In this document: one piece after another, positions 1-8,989 of the stretch | How the letters are laid out: every line of letters starts with the position of its first letter | Numbering within the stretch: the stretch's first letter is position 1 | Assembly: GCF_023715345.1 (NCBI RefSeq) | Contig: NZ_JAMBNY010000008.1 | Span: forward strand, 62,001 to 126,000 | Direction of reading: 5' to 3' | Length of the DNA stretch: 64,000 nucleotides | Origin: Paenibacillus camelliae | GTDB lineage: Bacteria; Bacillota; Bacilli; Paenibacillales; Paenibacillaceae | The notes under the pieces: generated by a model | What the model saw: only the letters and a program-made list of their open reading frames with translations | What the model was told of the DNA's origin: nothing | Databases searched by the model: none | Translations under genes and position numbers: made by a program

Positions 1-2
1 TA

Positions 3-1682
3 CTATTCTTGCGGCGCTACAGGAGGATACGGAGGAGCATTAGTCTCCTTCGTGTCCTTTTTTCGTCCATGCAGCCATCTAATAATACCAGCGATAATGA
101 CTGGAAGTACAAGGAAGAAGCTAGCTGAGATCATATCTGCAGCTGTGCCGCTCACATACATGGAGATACTAATTAAGATCGTATTGAATACAGCATGCAT
201 GAACATGCCTGTAATAAATCCGAATCGAATCATTACCCATGTAAACATATACCCGATGATGAGCAATTCAATGACTCTTGTTGATGCCGGGTATAGCGGA
301 TAGAGCGTATGCCCTGCTGCCCAAACCAGAGTAGGAATAAACGCTGCAATCCAAGTGTTTTTGAACCAGCGTCGGAATAAGCCGACACCGAATAGTCGGA
401 AAATAACCTCTTCAGTAATCGCTGCAAACCAAGCGATTAATGGGAACAGCCAGCTATACTCGAAATTAAGCAATGACTGGGAAGTATCGTTAGCTGACCA
501 AGTGCCAAGAAGATTCGTAAGCAACAAGAAGATGATGGTTTGCACGCCAAGTGCAATGATGGCCGTCAAATAGCCCATCTTCATTGAATCCCACACATGC
601 TTGCCATAATTCGCCTCCCTGAATCGAGGCCACAGATTAAAGCCCTGTGCTCGCCATAGACCATCACCAGCTACAAATGAGAAGTAGTAGCTGACTGCAC
701 CTAAAATAATCGTTATGATTGTAACAATGATCGTAAAGAATAGTAAGAATCCTGAATCAGACAACATTTGTCCTTCTAGACCCAACTGAGAATTCATCAA
801 GCCGGCATTAACGATGATGCCAATGATTGATGCAATAATCGTCAGTACAATACCATATTTGAATGATGTATGCTGGCGATAGATGATCGCATAGATGATA
901 GCAAGGATGCCGAGTACGAACGACATAAAGGTATAGACCGCGAAGGTCCATATGTTAGCGTACAGATCCTGCTTGTCGATGAGCTCGGTATAATCCCCCG
1001 GCAGCATAAACTCAGTTACCATACGGTTAACGATAATAGAACCATTATATTCGATAACGCTGGCATCGAGCTGCATCACCGCATCTTTAATAACAAACTG
1101 ATCATTAGATACATAATAACCTATCGTCGTTCGATTACCTGCATCGAACAAATCTAGACTTTCAACTTGCTCATAAGTATCAATGTAGGTTTCCTCAGTC
1201 AACGGGAAATTTCTCTGCTCAAGCTCAGCATAGATTGCCTGATGGGCTGTCTGCTCATCGACAAGCTGTTGATTAGCGTATGTAAAATCCCAACCGACAA
1301 CCTCGCCGGTATATAGGTTTAAGAAAACAGAACCTAAGAGCAGCTCATCGCCAACGGTTCTTACATTGACTCGATATTGATCGATCGGTAAAAATTCCTC
1401 AAACGTTTTTTTATGCGATTCTTCTAGCTTATATTTCGCTAGATAACCGGTATAGTCCTTATCAGAGTCATGGTAGGCTTCAGCTTTATCAACTAAAAAG
1501 CCGGTGCGATCATTTACAAATGCAGTTGCAGTTTCGATTGCTTTCTCTTTGCTAATCGGTCGTTGTGATGTCGTCTCATATGAAAGAGTAGGTAGAAATT
1601 GCATAAGTACGAAAACGACCGCAGAGATTAGGGCAGCAATACATGCGACCCGCCAAGCCTTCGAAGAAATTGGATTAATCAT
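3..1682 (-). CDS. CPBP-family intramembrane metalloprotease
   Basis: 559-residue membrane protein. One N-terminal membrane segment (about residues 10-33) is followed by a soluble, probably extracytoplasmic region of about 200 residues (35-240) and then by many membrane helices. The C-terminal part carries the CPBP/Rce1 signature: EEVIFR, then GHT in the next helix, then MHAVFNT, which supply the glutamate and histidine metal ligands of this glutamic-type protease family. Start ATG at 1682 has an AGAGGTGAAGT ribosome site. The C-terminal tail is hydrophilic and proline-rich. The family includes CaaX-like proteases and bacteriocin-immunity proteins; the substrate cannot be told here. The long extracytoplasmic insert is larger than in minimal CPBP proteins and may be sensory (inference). 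Confidence 0.85.
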   Translation of the reverse strand: MINPISSKAWRVACIAALISAVVFVLMQFLPTLSYETTSQRPISKEKAIETATAFVNDRTGFLVDKAEAYHDSDKDYTGYLAKYKLEESHKKTFEEFLPIDQYRVNVRTVGDELLLGSVFLNLYTGEVVGWDFTYANQQLVDEQTAHQAIYAELEQRNFPLTEETYIDTYEQVESLDLFDAGNRTTIGYYVSNDQFVIKDAVMQLDASVIEYNGSIIVNRMVTEFMLPGDYTELIDKQDLYANIWTFAVYTFMSFVLGILAIIYAIIYRQHTSFKYGIVLTIIASIIGIIVNAGLMNSQLGLEGQMLSDSGFLLFFTIIVTIITIILGAVSYYFSFVAGDGLWRAQGFNLWPRFREANYGKHVWDSMKMGYLTAIIALGVQTIIFLLLTNLLGTWSANDTSQSLLNFEYSWLFPLIAWFAAITEEVIFRLFGVGLFRRWFKNTWIAAFIPTLVWAAGHTLYPLYPASTRVIELLIIGYMFTWVMIRFGFITGMFMHAVFNTILISISMYVSGTAADMISASFFLVLPVIIAGIIRWLHGRKKDTKETNAPPYPPVAPQE

Positions 1683-1830
1683 ACTTCACCTCTTCAATTG
1701 ATGTCCTTCCTAGTATACCGCACAGACAAAGCCTAAACAACGCTCGCAGATTATGCTAAAGCCGTGCACAAGAGATATGACAGCTCGATGCTGTTCTATA
1801 TATTGTAATATTAGGAAGCTTTAGTATATA

Positions 1831-2727
1831 TTACGATTGTTTTTGGTAATGGGTTGCAATTTCATATATACAGCTGCGAACGGCAGCATCTAAGCTTTTC
1901 GGATCAGCATGAATTAATGATGTCGAGCGCTTTGTTGCTTCCAGCTCTGGTATATGATACGTTACGAGATCATTCACAGTAACAAGCTGAGGACGAAGAT
2001 AGGATTTGGGTAATAAAGCACCTGCCCGGAATGTATGGAGCAGACGCAGAATGGCTTCAAATGAATCGATCTCCATCCGTATTTCTGGAGACAAATGATA
2101 TTGCTCGAACAGCTCATCGGTAAGCAGACGATACCAAGTCCCCTTAGAAAACAAGATCATTGGAATATGATTGAGATCACTCAAACTAATATGATGAGCT
2201 TCATCCTCTGCAAGCGTACGAGGCAGCGCAAGGATAAGGTGATCATCAAACAATGGCGTACAGTGAACCGAAGGATCGTGTAGCCGAGAGGCGATCACGG
2301 CAATATCGACCTTATGCTCCCTTACATAATTAACAATTTCATGTGTCTTTCCTGTGACGGCATTGATATCAATTTCAGGATGTGACTCTCGGAGCAGTGT
2401 AATTAAATCAGGAAGTGTCGATTGCAGCGTCGTTAAGCTCGCTCCAATCGTAACCGAGCTCCTGCCTGTTTCCTTGAACTCTGCAACGGTATTCATGAAT
2501 TGCCGGTGAAGCCGCTCACCTTCAGCCGCGTAATCATAGGTAAGCTGCCCAATGCGGGTAAGCTCCAGGCGTTTACCGACACGCCTGAACAGCGGTGCGC
2601 CTATATCCTGCTCAAGCTTAGCAATTTTGCGAGAGAGCGCAGGCTGTGATAAATTTAATAGCTGCGCTGCCTTATTCATGCTTGATTGCTCTACAATACA
2701 TTTAAAAATGAGGTATGCTTCGTTCAT
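1831..2727 (-). CDS. LysR-family transcriptional regulator
   Basis: 298 residues, the usual LysR length. The N-terminal winged helix shows AAQLLNLSQPALSRKI at about residues 20-35, followed by the linker helix and a two-lobed substrate-binding domain (about 90-290). Start ATG at 2727 follows AAGGAGAAGCC. It is transcribed away from sdhCAB across about 220 bp, the arrangement in which LysR proteins usually control themselves and the divergent operon, so control of succinate dehydrogenase is a fair guess. The effector is unknown. Confidence 0.88.
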   Translation of the reverse strand: MNEAYLIFKCIVEQSSMNKAAQLLNLSQPALSRKIAKLEQDIGAPLFRRVGKRLELTRIGQLTYDYAAEGERLHRQFMNTVAEFKETGRSSVTIGASLTTLQSTLPDLITLLRESHPEIDINAVTGKTHEIVNYVREHKVDIAVIASRLHDPSVHCTPLFDDHLILALPRTLAEDEAHHISLSDLNHIPMILFSKGTWYRLLTDELFEQYHLSPEIRMEIDSFEAILRLLHTFRAGALLPKSYLRPQLVTVNDLVTYHIPELEATKRSTSLIHADPKSLDAAVRSCIYEIATHYQKQS

Positions 2728-2855
2728 GGCTTCTCCTTATGTTAAAAAGTTATAAGTATTAATAATAAATATGCAGTTCCATTATAAGCGAAAGTGGAGT
2801 AGGATTAAAGTATGGTAGAAATGTGTCGACAGTAGTCTGCTCAGCAGAATACAAG

Positions 2856-2884
2856 TTGACGAGATGTGGTGCGTGGAGTACAAT
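2856..2884 (+). promoter_or_regulatory. sigma-A promoter of sdhCAB
   Basis: TTGACG (2856-2861), a 17-bp spacer and TACAAT (2879-2884). It lies 62 bp before the sdhC start, in the divergent LysR-sdhC intergenic region. Confidence 0.6.
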
Positions 2885-2946
2885 TTGAATGGTTTTATGG
2901 AGTTGGATAAGTAAGCACTTACAGTTTGAAAGGAGAAAACAAAAAG

Positions 2947-3618
2947 ATGAAGGGAAATAGCTATTTCTCTCGCAAGCTGCACTCTTTAGTGGGGATTATT
3001 CCACTAGGCGGTTTTTTCATCGTGCATGCATTGACGAATTTCCAAGCTTTCGAGCGCGGACCTGAAGGGTTTCAAAATGGGGTTAAATTAATCAATAGCT
3101 TGCCGCTATTGCCAGTCCTGGAATTCATCTTGATCTACATCCCATTGCTGTTCCATGGCATATATGGTTTATATGTAGCGTTTCAATCGAATTCTAATCT
3201 AGGACGCTTTAAGTATGGACGAAATTGGGCATTTACCGCTCAGCGTATTACCGGTGTCATTACGTTCGTCTTTGTATTCTGGCATGTGTATCAAACTCGA
3301 TTCCAAGTGTACATCGGCAATATTTCACATGAAGAGCTTGGCTCTACGATGCATAAGATTGCTACCGATCCACTGATTTTTGTGCTTTATCTGATCGGTG
3401 TCCTTGCTGCAACCTTCCACTTTGCTAACGGCCTATGGGCATTCCTCATTAGCTGGGGCATTACAGTAGGAGAAAGAGCGCAGCGTATTTCTTCTAAAAT
3501 TTGTATGGGTGTATTTGTTGTAGTAGCAGTGTTGTTTATTTTGTCCCTTGTTGGGTTTAGAGGCAATGAGTTCAAAGAAGTGGCAGATGCCGTCATGGCA
3601 GTGCGCTCAATTCTTTAG
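2947..3618 (+). CDS. sdhC: Succinate dehydrogenase cytochrome b558 subunit
   Basis: Membrane anchor of succinate:menaquinone reductase, 223 residues from ATG 2947, which has AGGAG 11 bases upstream; a TTG seven codons earlier overlaps that ribosome site and is unlikely. About five hydrophobic helices are visible. Histidines expected to bind the two b hemes sit in HALTNFQ, FHGIYG, FWHVYQTRF and TFHFANG. First gene of a tight operon with sdhA (23 bp gap) and sdhB. The single long anchor subunit without a separate SdhD matches the Bacillus-type enzyme. Confidence 0.93.
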   Translation: MKGNSYFSRKLHSLVGIIPLGGFFIVHALTNFQAFERGPEGFQNGVKLINSLPLLPVLEFILIYIPLLFHGIYGLYVAFQSNSNLGRFKYGRNWAFTAQRITGVITFVFVFWHVYQTRFQVYIGNISHEELGSTMHKIATDPLIFVLYLIGVLAATFHFANGLWAFLISWGITVGERAQRISSKICMGVFVVVAVLFILSLVGFRGNEFKEVADAVMAVRSIL

Positions 3619-3641
3619 TATAGAACAAGGAGCGATTTCTA

Positions 3642-5399
3642 ATGGCTAAAAATAAAATTATTGTTGTCGGAGGCGGACTGGCAGGTCTTATGGCTACTGT
3701 TAAAGCTGCCGAAGCCGGTACGCACGTCGACTTGTTTTCACTCGTTCCCGTTAAGCGCTCTCACTCCGTTTGTGCTCAAGGCGGTATTAACGGTGCTGTA
3801 AATACGAAGGGTGAAGGCGACTCTCCGTGGGAGCATTTTGATGATACAGTTTATGGAGGCGATTTCCTTGCGAACCAGCCGCCAGTTAAAGCAATGTGTG
3901 AAGCAGCACCTGGTATTATCCATCTGATGGACCGTATGGGTGTAATGTTCAGCCGTACATCTGAGGGCTTACTAGACTTCCGCCGCTTTGGAGGAACGAA
4001 GCATCACCGTACAGCTTTCGCAGGTGCAACAACAGGGCAACAGCTGCTTTATGCACTAGATGAGCAGGTTCGTCGCTGGGAAGCAGCAGGACTTGTTACA
4101 AAGTATGAGCATTGGGAGTTTCTAGGTGCGGTCATCGATGATGATGGCGTATGCCGCGGAATTGCTGCTCAAGATCTACGTTCGATGGAAGTTCAGACGA
4201 TGCGTGGTGACGCAGTTATTCTAGCTTCCGGTGGTCCTGGTATTATTTTCGGTAAAACAACAAACTCCGTTATTAATACAGGTACGGCAGCAAGTGCTGT
4301 GTACCAGCAAGGTGTTAAGTACGCGAATGGTGAATTCATTCAGATCCATCCAACAGCGATCCCAGGGGATGACAAGCTTCGCTTAATGAGTGAGTCAGCA
4401 CGTGGTGAGGGCGGACGTATCTGGACATATAAAGATGGTAAGCCATGGTACTTCCTAGAGGAAAAATATCCAGCTTACGGAAACCTTGTACCACGCGATA
4501 TTGCAACGCGTGAAATTTTCAGCGTCTGCGTCGATCAGAAGCTTGGAATTAATGGCGAGAACATGGTCTACCTTGATCTATCTCATAAAGACCCGAAAGA
4601 GCTTGATGTTAAGCTTGGCGGTATCATTGAAATCTATGAGAAGTTCATGGGCGATGACCCTCGCAAAATTCCGATGAAAATATTCCCTGCTGTTCATTAC
4701 TCTATGGGCGGAATGTGGGTTGACTATAATCAGATGACGAACATCCCTGGTCTTTTCGCTGCAGGGGAATGTGATTATCAATATCATGGTGCAAACCGTC
4801 TTGGCGCAAACTCCTTGCTATCAGCTATCTATGGAGGAATGGTAGCCGGACCAAAAGCAGTCGAGTACATTAAAGGCTTGAGTAAATCTGCTGAAGATGT
4901 TTCATCCTCTGTATTTGAGCGTGCGACTAAAGAGCACCAAGCAAAATACGATCGTATTCTTGGCATGAACGGCACAGAAAATGCGTATGTGCTTCATAAA
5001 GAGCTTGGAGAATGGATGACGAACAATATGACGGTTGTTCGCTTTAATGACAAGCTGCAAGAGACGATTCATAAAATTAAAGAGCTGAAGCAGCGTTATA
5101 ACAATATTAACATTAACGATACAGCGCAATGGAACAACGCAGGTGTTGCGTTCACTCGTCAGCTATGGAATATGCTTGAGCTGTCCGAGGCAATGACGCT
5201 TGGCGCGTTAATGCGTGATGAGTCACGCGGTGCGCACTACAAGCCTGACTTCCCTGAGCGTAATGATGAGCAATTCCTAAAAACAACGATTGCAGACTGG
5301 ACTGCAGAAGGTCCAAAAATTTCTTATGAGGATGTTGACGTTAGCTTAATTCCTCCTCGAAAACGCGATTATACATCGGACAAAAAGAAAGGAGAATAA
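3642..5399 (+). CDS. sdhA: Succinate dehydrogenase flavoprotein subunit
   Basis: 585 residues, normal for Gram-positive SdhA. The N-terminal FAD-binding Rossmann motif is VGGGLAGL. The histidine that carries covalent FAD lies in the conserved HSVCAQGGING (about residues 41-51). Substrate-site motifs follow (HPTAIPG, SESARGEGG, HYSMGGMW, GECDYQYHGANRLGANSLL). It oxidises succinate to fumarate in the TCA cycle and respiratory chain on the inner membrane face. Two bases separate its stop from sdhB. Ribosome site AAGGAGCG precedes ATG 3642. Confidence 0.96.
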   Translation: MAKNKIIVVGGGLAGLMATVKAAEAGTHVDLFSLVPVKRSHSVCAQGGINGAVNTKGEGDSPWEHFDDTVYGGDFLANQPPVKAMCEAAPGIIHLMDRMGVMFSRTSEGLLDFRRFGGTKHHRTAFAGATTGQQLLYALDEQVRRWEAAGLVTKYEHWEFLGAVIDDDGVCRGIAAQDLRSMEVQTMRGDAVILASGGPGIIFGKTTNSVINTGTAASAVYQQGVKYANGEFIQIHPTAIPGDDKLRLMSESARGEGGRIWTYKDGKPWYFLEEKYPAYGNLVPRDIATREIFSVCVDQKLGINGENMVYLDLSHKDPKELDVKLGGIIEIYEKFMGDDPRKIPMKIFPAVHYSMGGMWVDYNQMTNIPGLFAAGECDYQYHGANRLGANSLLSAIYGGMVAGPKAVEYIKGLSKSAEDVSSSVFERATKEHQAKYDRILGMNGTENAYVLHKELGEWMTNNMTVVRFNDKLQETIHKIKELKQRYNNININDTAQWNNAGVAFTRQLWNMLELSEAMTLGALMRDESRGAHYKPDFPERNDEQFLKTTIADWTAEGPKISYEDVDVSLIPPRKRDYTSDKKKGE

Positions 5400-5401
5400 C
5401 G

Positions 5402-6166
5402 ATGGCTGAAAGTACAGTAGCAAGCAAAACGGTTACATTTATTATTACCCGTCAAGATAAGCCGGACTCAGAAGCCTATACCGAAACGTTTTCTATTCCG
5501 TATCGTCCGAATATGAACGTCATAAGTGCACTGATGGAAATACAGCGAAACCCGGTTACAGCTGAAGGCAAAAAGACAACACCAGTTGTTTGGGATTCTA
5601 ACTGCCTGGAAGAGGTTTGTGGTGCTTGCTCGATGGTCATTAACGGTAAACCACGCCAAGCGTGTAGCGCGTTGGTCGATCAGCTGGAGCAGCCGATTAG
5701 ACTTCAACCTATGCGCACTTTCCCAGTCGTTCGCGACCTTGTTATTAATCGTGAGCGTATGTTCGCTGCATTGAAAAAAGTAAAGGCATGGATTCCAATT
5801 GACGGAACCTACGATCTTGGCCCTGGACCACGTATGGCAGAATCCAAGCGTCAATGGGCATATGAGTTATCGAAATGCATGACCTGCGGTGTATGCTTAG
5901 AAGCATGCCCGAATGTTAATGATCGTAACAGCTTTATCGGTCCGGCAGCAATCTCCCAAGTTCGCTTGTTCAATGCTCATCCAACAGGTGAGATGAATCA
6001 GGATGAGCGCTTGGCTGCATTGATGGAGGATGGCGGGATTGAAGGCTGCGGTAACTCACAAAACTGCGTACGCTCTTGCCCGAAAGGCATTCCTCTTACG
6101 ACTTCGATCGCTGCGATGAATCGCGATACGACGAAGCTATTATTCAAAAAATGGCTTGGTGTCTAA
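5402..6166 (+). CDS. sdhB: Succinate dehydrogenase iron-sulfur subunit
   Basis: 254 residues. An N-terminal plant-ferredoxin-like [2Fe-2S] domain has the cysteines of NCLEEVCGACSM and RQACSA. The C-terminal domain carries CMTCGVCLEACPN and CGNSQNCVRSCPKG for the [4Fe-4S] and [3Fe-4S] clusters. It passes electrons from SdhA to the heme anchor. Strong AAGGAGAATAAC ribosome site; last gene of the operon, followed by a clear terminator. Confidence 0.96.
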   Translation: MAESTVASKTVTFIITRQDKPDSEAYTETFSIPYRPNMNVISALMEIQRNPVTAEGKKTTPVVWDSNCLEEVCGACSMVINGKPRQACSALVDQLEQPIRLQPMRTFPVVRDLVINRERMFAALKKVKAWIPIDGTYDLGPGPRMAESKRQWAYELSKCMTCGVCLEACPNVNDRNSFIGPAAISQVRLFNAHPTGEMNQDERLAALMEDGGIEGCGNSQNCVRSCPKGIPLTTSIAAMNRDTTKLLFKKWLGV

Positions 6167-6204
6167 ATACGAAATAAGCTATTAGTCAAGATTTTGTTAT
6201 TGTT

Positions 6205-6241
6205 AGCGTCAGAGTAGTTACCTATTCTGACGCTTTTTTTA
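6205..6241 (+). terminator. Terminator of sdhCAB
   Basis: Nine-base perfect stem AGCGTCAGA (6205-6213) / TCTGACGCT (6226-6234) with a 12-base loop and a T-run after it. Confidence 0.85.
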
Positions 6242-6276
6242 TGGACCAGCTCATGATTTTATCAGTTTGTTAATAG

Positions 6277-6291
6277 TGATAATCATTATCA
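6277..6291 (+). promoter_or_regulatory. Perfect 7-1-7 Fur box
   Basis: TGATAAT-C-ATTATCA is an exact inverted repeat with one central base, the classical Bacillus Fur operator. It lies in the 310-bp gap between sdhB and the SLC13-type permease, 186 bp before the permease start and beyond the sdhB terminator, so the permease (or an unseen short transcript) is the likely target. Confidence 0.65.
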
Positions 6292-6340
6292 ATTACTTTA
6301 CAATCAATATTATCGAAAGCTGATGGTTCTGTCAATGGCT

Positions 6341-6362
6341 TCGAATAAATTTGATTATTCGA
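6341..6362 (+). promoter_or_regulatory. 8-bp inverted repeat, operator candidate
   Basis: TCGAATAA (6341-6348), six bases, TTATTCGA (6355-6362): a perfect inverted repeat about 115 bp before the permease start. It has no T-run and fits no operator I recognise. Confidence 0.4.
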
Positions 6363-6476
6363 GTGTAATGAAAATCACATGCAAAGCTGTAGTGCTATGG
6401 TAAGCTAAGCTTTGAATGATGCCAGTTTTAATGAACATACTACAACAATTATATGTCGATGCTTGAGGTGATGCTT

Positions 6477-8345
6477 GTGAGTTTAGATATGGTGTTAACG
6501 CTAGCTATACTAGCGATTGCATCATTACTGTTTGTAAGTGGGCGAGTAAGATCGGATCTAGTTGCAGTCGGTGCCTTAACGCTGCTAGTTATGCTTGGAA
6601 TATTAACGACCAATGAAGCATTATCAGGCTTCTCAAACTCTGTCGTTATTATGATGATCGGCTTATTTGTCGTGGGAGGAGCTATTTTTCAAACGGGTCT
6701 TGCTAAAGTAGTTAGTGGCAAGCTCCTTAGGCTGTCGGGCAATCATGAAACGAGACTGCTGTTAACTGTCATGCTGTCAGCATCGTTCATTGGTGCATTT
6801 GTCAGTAACACGGGTACAGTCGCTGTCATGCTGCCTATTGTAGTAAGCTTAGCGGCTAGCACAGGTGTGCATCCTGGCCGATTACTCATGCCACTAGCTT
6901 TTGCAAGCAGCCTGGGAGGCATGCTTACACTGATCGGGACACCGCCTAATATGGTCATTAGTGAGACACTAGAGCAGGCGGGCTATGGTGCGCTTACTTT
7001 CTTCTCCTTTACTCCCATTGGATTGATTTGTTTAGCTGCGGGCACGATCCTTATCGCATTGTTCAGCAAGCTGCTAAACAGAAAAGATAAGCGCAACAGC
7101 TCTAAACGTCCACACCAGCGCTCTCTGGAGGAGCTGGCGAAGCAATATAGTCTAGGTAATAATTTATATCGATTGAAGGTTAATGAGGGTTCTACAATTG
7201 TAAATATGACCCTTAAGCAATTATCCGTAGCAAGCCAATTCCATGTACATATCCACGAAGTGAGACGCCGACAATCGAATAAAAATCCTTTCTTGAAGAC
7301 GATTAATACAGAGCTCGCAGGTCCTAACACTACTTTTCATACAGAGGATGTCATATATGCAGCTGGAGATTACGAGCATATCGTTGAATTCTGTGAAGCT
7401 TATCAATTAGCGTTAATGAGTGAGGAGGCAGTAGAGAAGAAGGAAGGTGCGAAGCTGGAGGATCTGGCAAATTCGCAGATCGGCATTGCAGAGGTGCTTA
7501 TTCCTTCAAACTCTAAGCATATTAACCAGCTCGTTAAGCATTCCGGCTTCCGTGAAAATTATAGCGTGAATATTTTAGGTATTCAGCGTAAAGGCGTTTA
7601 TTTACTGCGTGAGCTAAAGGAAGAGAGAATGAGGGCAGGTGATGCACTGCTTATTCAAGGGGAATGGAAGCATATATCAAGACTTGCGTTAGAGCATGAG
7701 GATGTTGTTGTCGTAGGTCAGCCAGCTGATGCCGCTGCTACGATGCCATTGCGTCATAAAGCACCAATAGCAGCCGCTATTATGGTATTGATGATTGCTG
7801 CTATGATTATTAATGTCGTGCCTGCAGTCGTCTGCGTCATGGTTGCAGCGATTCTGATGGTTGCAACAGGCTGCTTGCCTAATATGGAGGCTGCCTATAA
7901 AACGGTAAATTGGGAAAGCATCGTTCTCATAGGTGCGATGATCCCCATGTCTACAGCAATCGAAAAAACAGGTGCAGCAGCGATGATCTCTGAGGGACTT
8001 GTTCAAAGCATAGGAGGGTTTGGGCCGCTCGCGCTATTGGCTGGGATCTATTTTGCAACCTCGTTTATGACGTTATTCATTAGCAATACGGCATGCGCCG
8101 TTTTATTTGCACCTATTGCGTTAGCTGCTGCTATATCTATGGACGTTAGCCCTATTCCATATTTATTTGCGGTATCGATTGGCGCAAGCATGTGCTTTGC
8201 AGTGCCATTCTCAACCCCACCTAACGCACTTGTTATGGCAGCAGGGCGCTATAAATTTCTCGATTATGTTAAAGTAGGACTTCCTGTGCAGGTGCTGCTA
8301 GGTATTGTAATGGTTATTGCTCTACCCTTTGTATTTCCACTCTAA
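6477..8345 (+). CDS. SLC13/DASS-type permease with TrkA-C domains
   Basis: About 622 residues. Two blocks of membrane helices (about 1-200 and 415-620) flank a cytoplasmic stretch (about 205-405) that holds two TrkA-C-like domains (one around VNMTLKQLSVAS, one around QLVKHSGFRENYSV). Motifs typical of the CitMHS/SLC13 ion transporter superfamily are SNTGTVAVMLPI and GTPPNMVIS in the first half and SNTACAVLFAPIALA and STPPNALVMAAG in the second. The likely role is sodium-coupled uptake or efflux of a divalent anion such as a dicarboxylate, citrate or sulfate; the substrate is not resolved. The start is taken as GTG 6477 because GAGGTG lies six bases upstream; ATG 6453 and ATG 6471 are alternatives. 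A perfect Fur box upstream suggests iron-responsive expression. Confidence 0.82.
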   Translation: MSLDMVLTLAILAIASLLFVSGRVRSDLVAVGALTLLVMLGILTTNEALSGFSNSVVIMMIGLFVVGGAIFQTGLAKVVSGKLLRLSGNHETRLLLTVMLSASFIGAFVSNTGTVAVMLPIVVSLAASTGVHPGRLLMPLAFASSLGGMLTLIGTPPNMVISETLEQAGYGALTFFSFTPIGLICLAAGTILIALFSKLLNRKDKRNSSKRPHQRSLEELAKQYSLGNNLYRLKVNEGSTIVNMTLKQLSVASQFHVHIHEVRRRQSNKNPFLKTINTELAGPNTTFHTEDVIYAAGDYEHIVEFCEAYQLALMSEEAVEKKEGAKLEDLANSQIGIAEVLIPSNSKHINQLVKHSGFRENYSVNILGIQRKGVYLLRELKEERMRAGDALLIQGEWKHISRLALEHEDVVVVGQPADAAATMPLRHKAPIAAAIMVLMIAAMIINVVPAVVCVMVAAILMVATGCLPNMEAAYKTVNWESIVLIGAMIPMSTAIEKTGAAAMISEGLVQSIGGFGPLALLAGIYFATSFMTLFISNTACAVLFAPIALAAAISMDVSPIPYLFAVSIGASMCFAVPFSTPPNALVMAAGRYKFLDYVKVGLPVQVLLGIVMVIALPFVFPL

Positions 8346-8350
8346 ACAAG

Positions 8351-8391
8351 TAGAGCGATAGACGGATGCTAAGCATTCATCTATCGCTCTA
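8351..8391. terminator. Bidirectional hairpin between convergent genes
   Basis: TAGAGCGATAGA (8351-8362) pairs perfectly with TCTATCGCTCTA (8380-8391), with further pairing in the loop. T-rich tracts are weak on both sides. It sits between the convergent permease and HxlR genes. Confidence 0.6.
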
Positions 8392-8396
8392 TTGAT

Positions 8397-8708
8397 TTAA
8401 TCTATCCATTTTTCAGCCCATTCTTGAATTGAGCAGATGACTGGCTCGAGCGCGAGGCCCTTTTCAGTTAGTTCATACTCAATACGCACTGGCATTTCAG
8501 GATACACATTACGCTTAACAATTCCTACACATTCCAGCTCTTTCATACGATCAGTGAGCATTTTATCGCTCATTTCTGGAATTTGCTCCTTAATGTCCTT
8601 GAAGCGTTTCGATCCACCGAGTAGTACGTGAATGATTTTTCCTGTCCACTTTTTCCCAAGAATATCTGTGGCTGATTCAAATCTTGGACACATAATGGAA
8701 TAGTCCAT
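8397..8708 (-). CDS. HxlR-family (winged-helix) transcriptional regulator
   Basis: 103 residues from ATG 8708, which follows AGGAAGGTGATTCGA; longer in-frame extensions lack a ribosome site. The HxlR fold is shown by CPRFESATDILGKKW, the recognition region MSDKMLTDRMKELE and the wing VYPEMPVRIEYELTEKG. A cysteine at residue 7 in front of the first helix sits where redox-sensing members (YodB, HypR, CatR) carry their sensor thiol, so thiol- or quinone-responsive repression is plausible (inference). An inverted repeat in its own promoter fits autoregulation. Confidence 0.85.
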   Translation of the reverse strand: MDYSIMCPRFESATDILGKKWTGKIIHVLLGGSKRFKDIKEQIPEMSDKMLTDRMKELECVGIVKRNVYPEMPVRIEYELTEKGLALEPVICSIQEWAEKWID

Positions 8709-8741
8709 TCGAATCACCTTCCTTTGCTTTATTGTACCATA

Positions 8742-8761
8742 ACTACTTAAAAAAAGTAAGT
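8742..8761 (-). promoter_or_regulatory. Candidate operator in the HxlR gene promoter
   Basis: ACTACTT (8742-8748), five bases, AAGTAAGT (8754-8761), an imperfect inverted repeat of the TACTT/AAGTA type used by YodB-like regulators. It lies directly upstream of a minus-strand TACAAT (-10-like) and the HxlR start. Confidence 0.4.
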
Positions 8762-8989
8762 ACACATAAAGTTGCAATTTTAATGAATAATCATTCAAGT
8801 TCGATAGATCTCAATTTCTAGGAGATAAAAAACATACGTACAGCATCATGTGAATGTATGGAAGCGATTGGTGTTAGACGAACTGGGATACAGCGATTAT
8901 ACTAATACCAAGTACATAGTGCATAAGACCTTCATTCTGTATTAAGCACTTAGTATGGAGTGAAACAGCAGAGCGAAGAGGTGGAAAGT

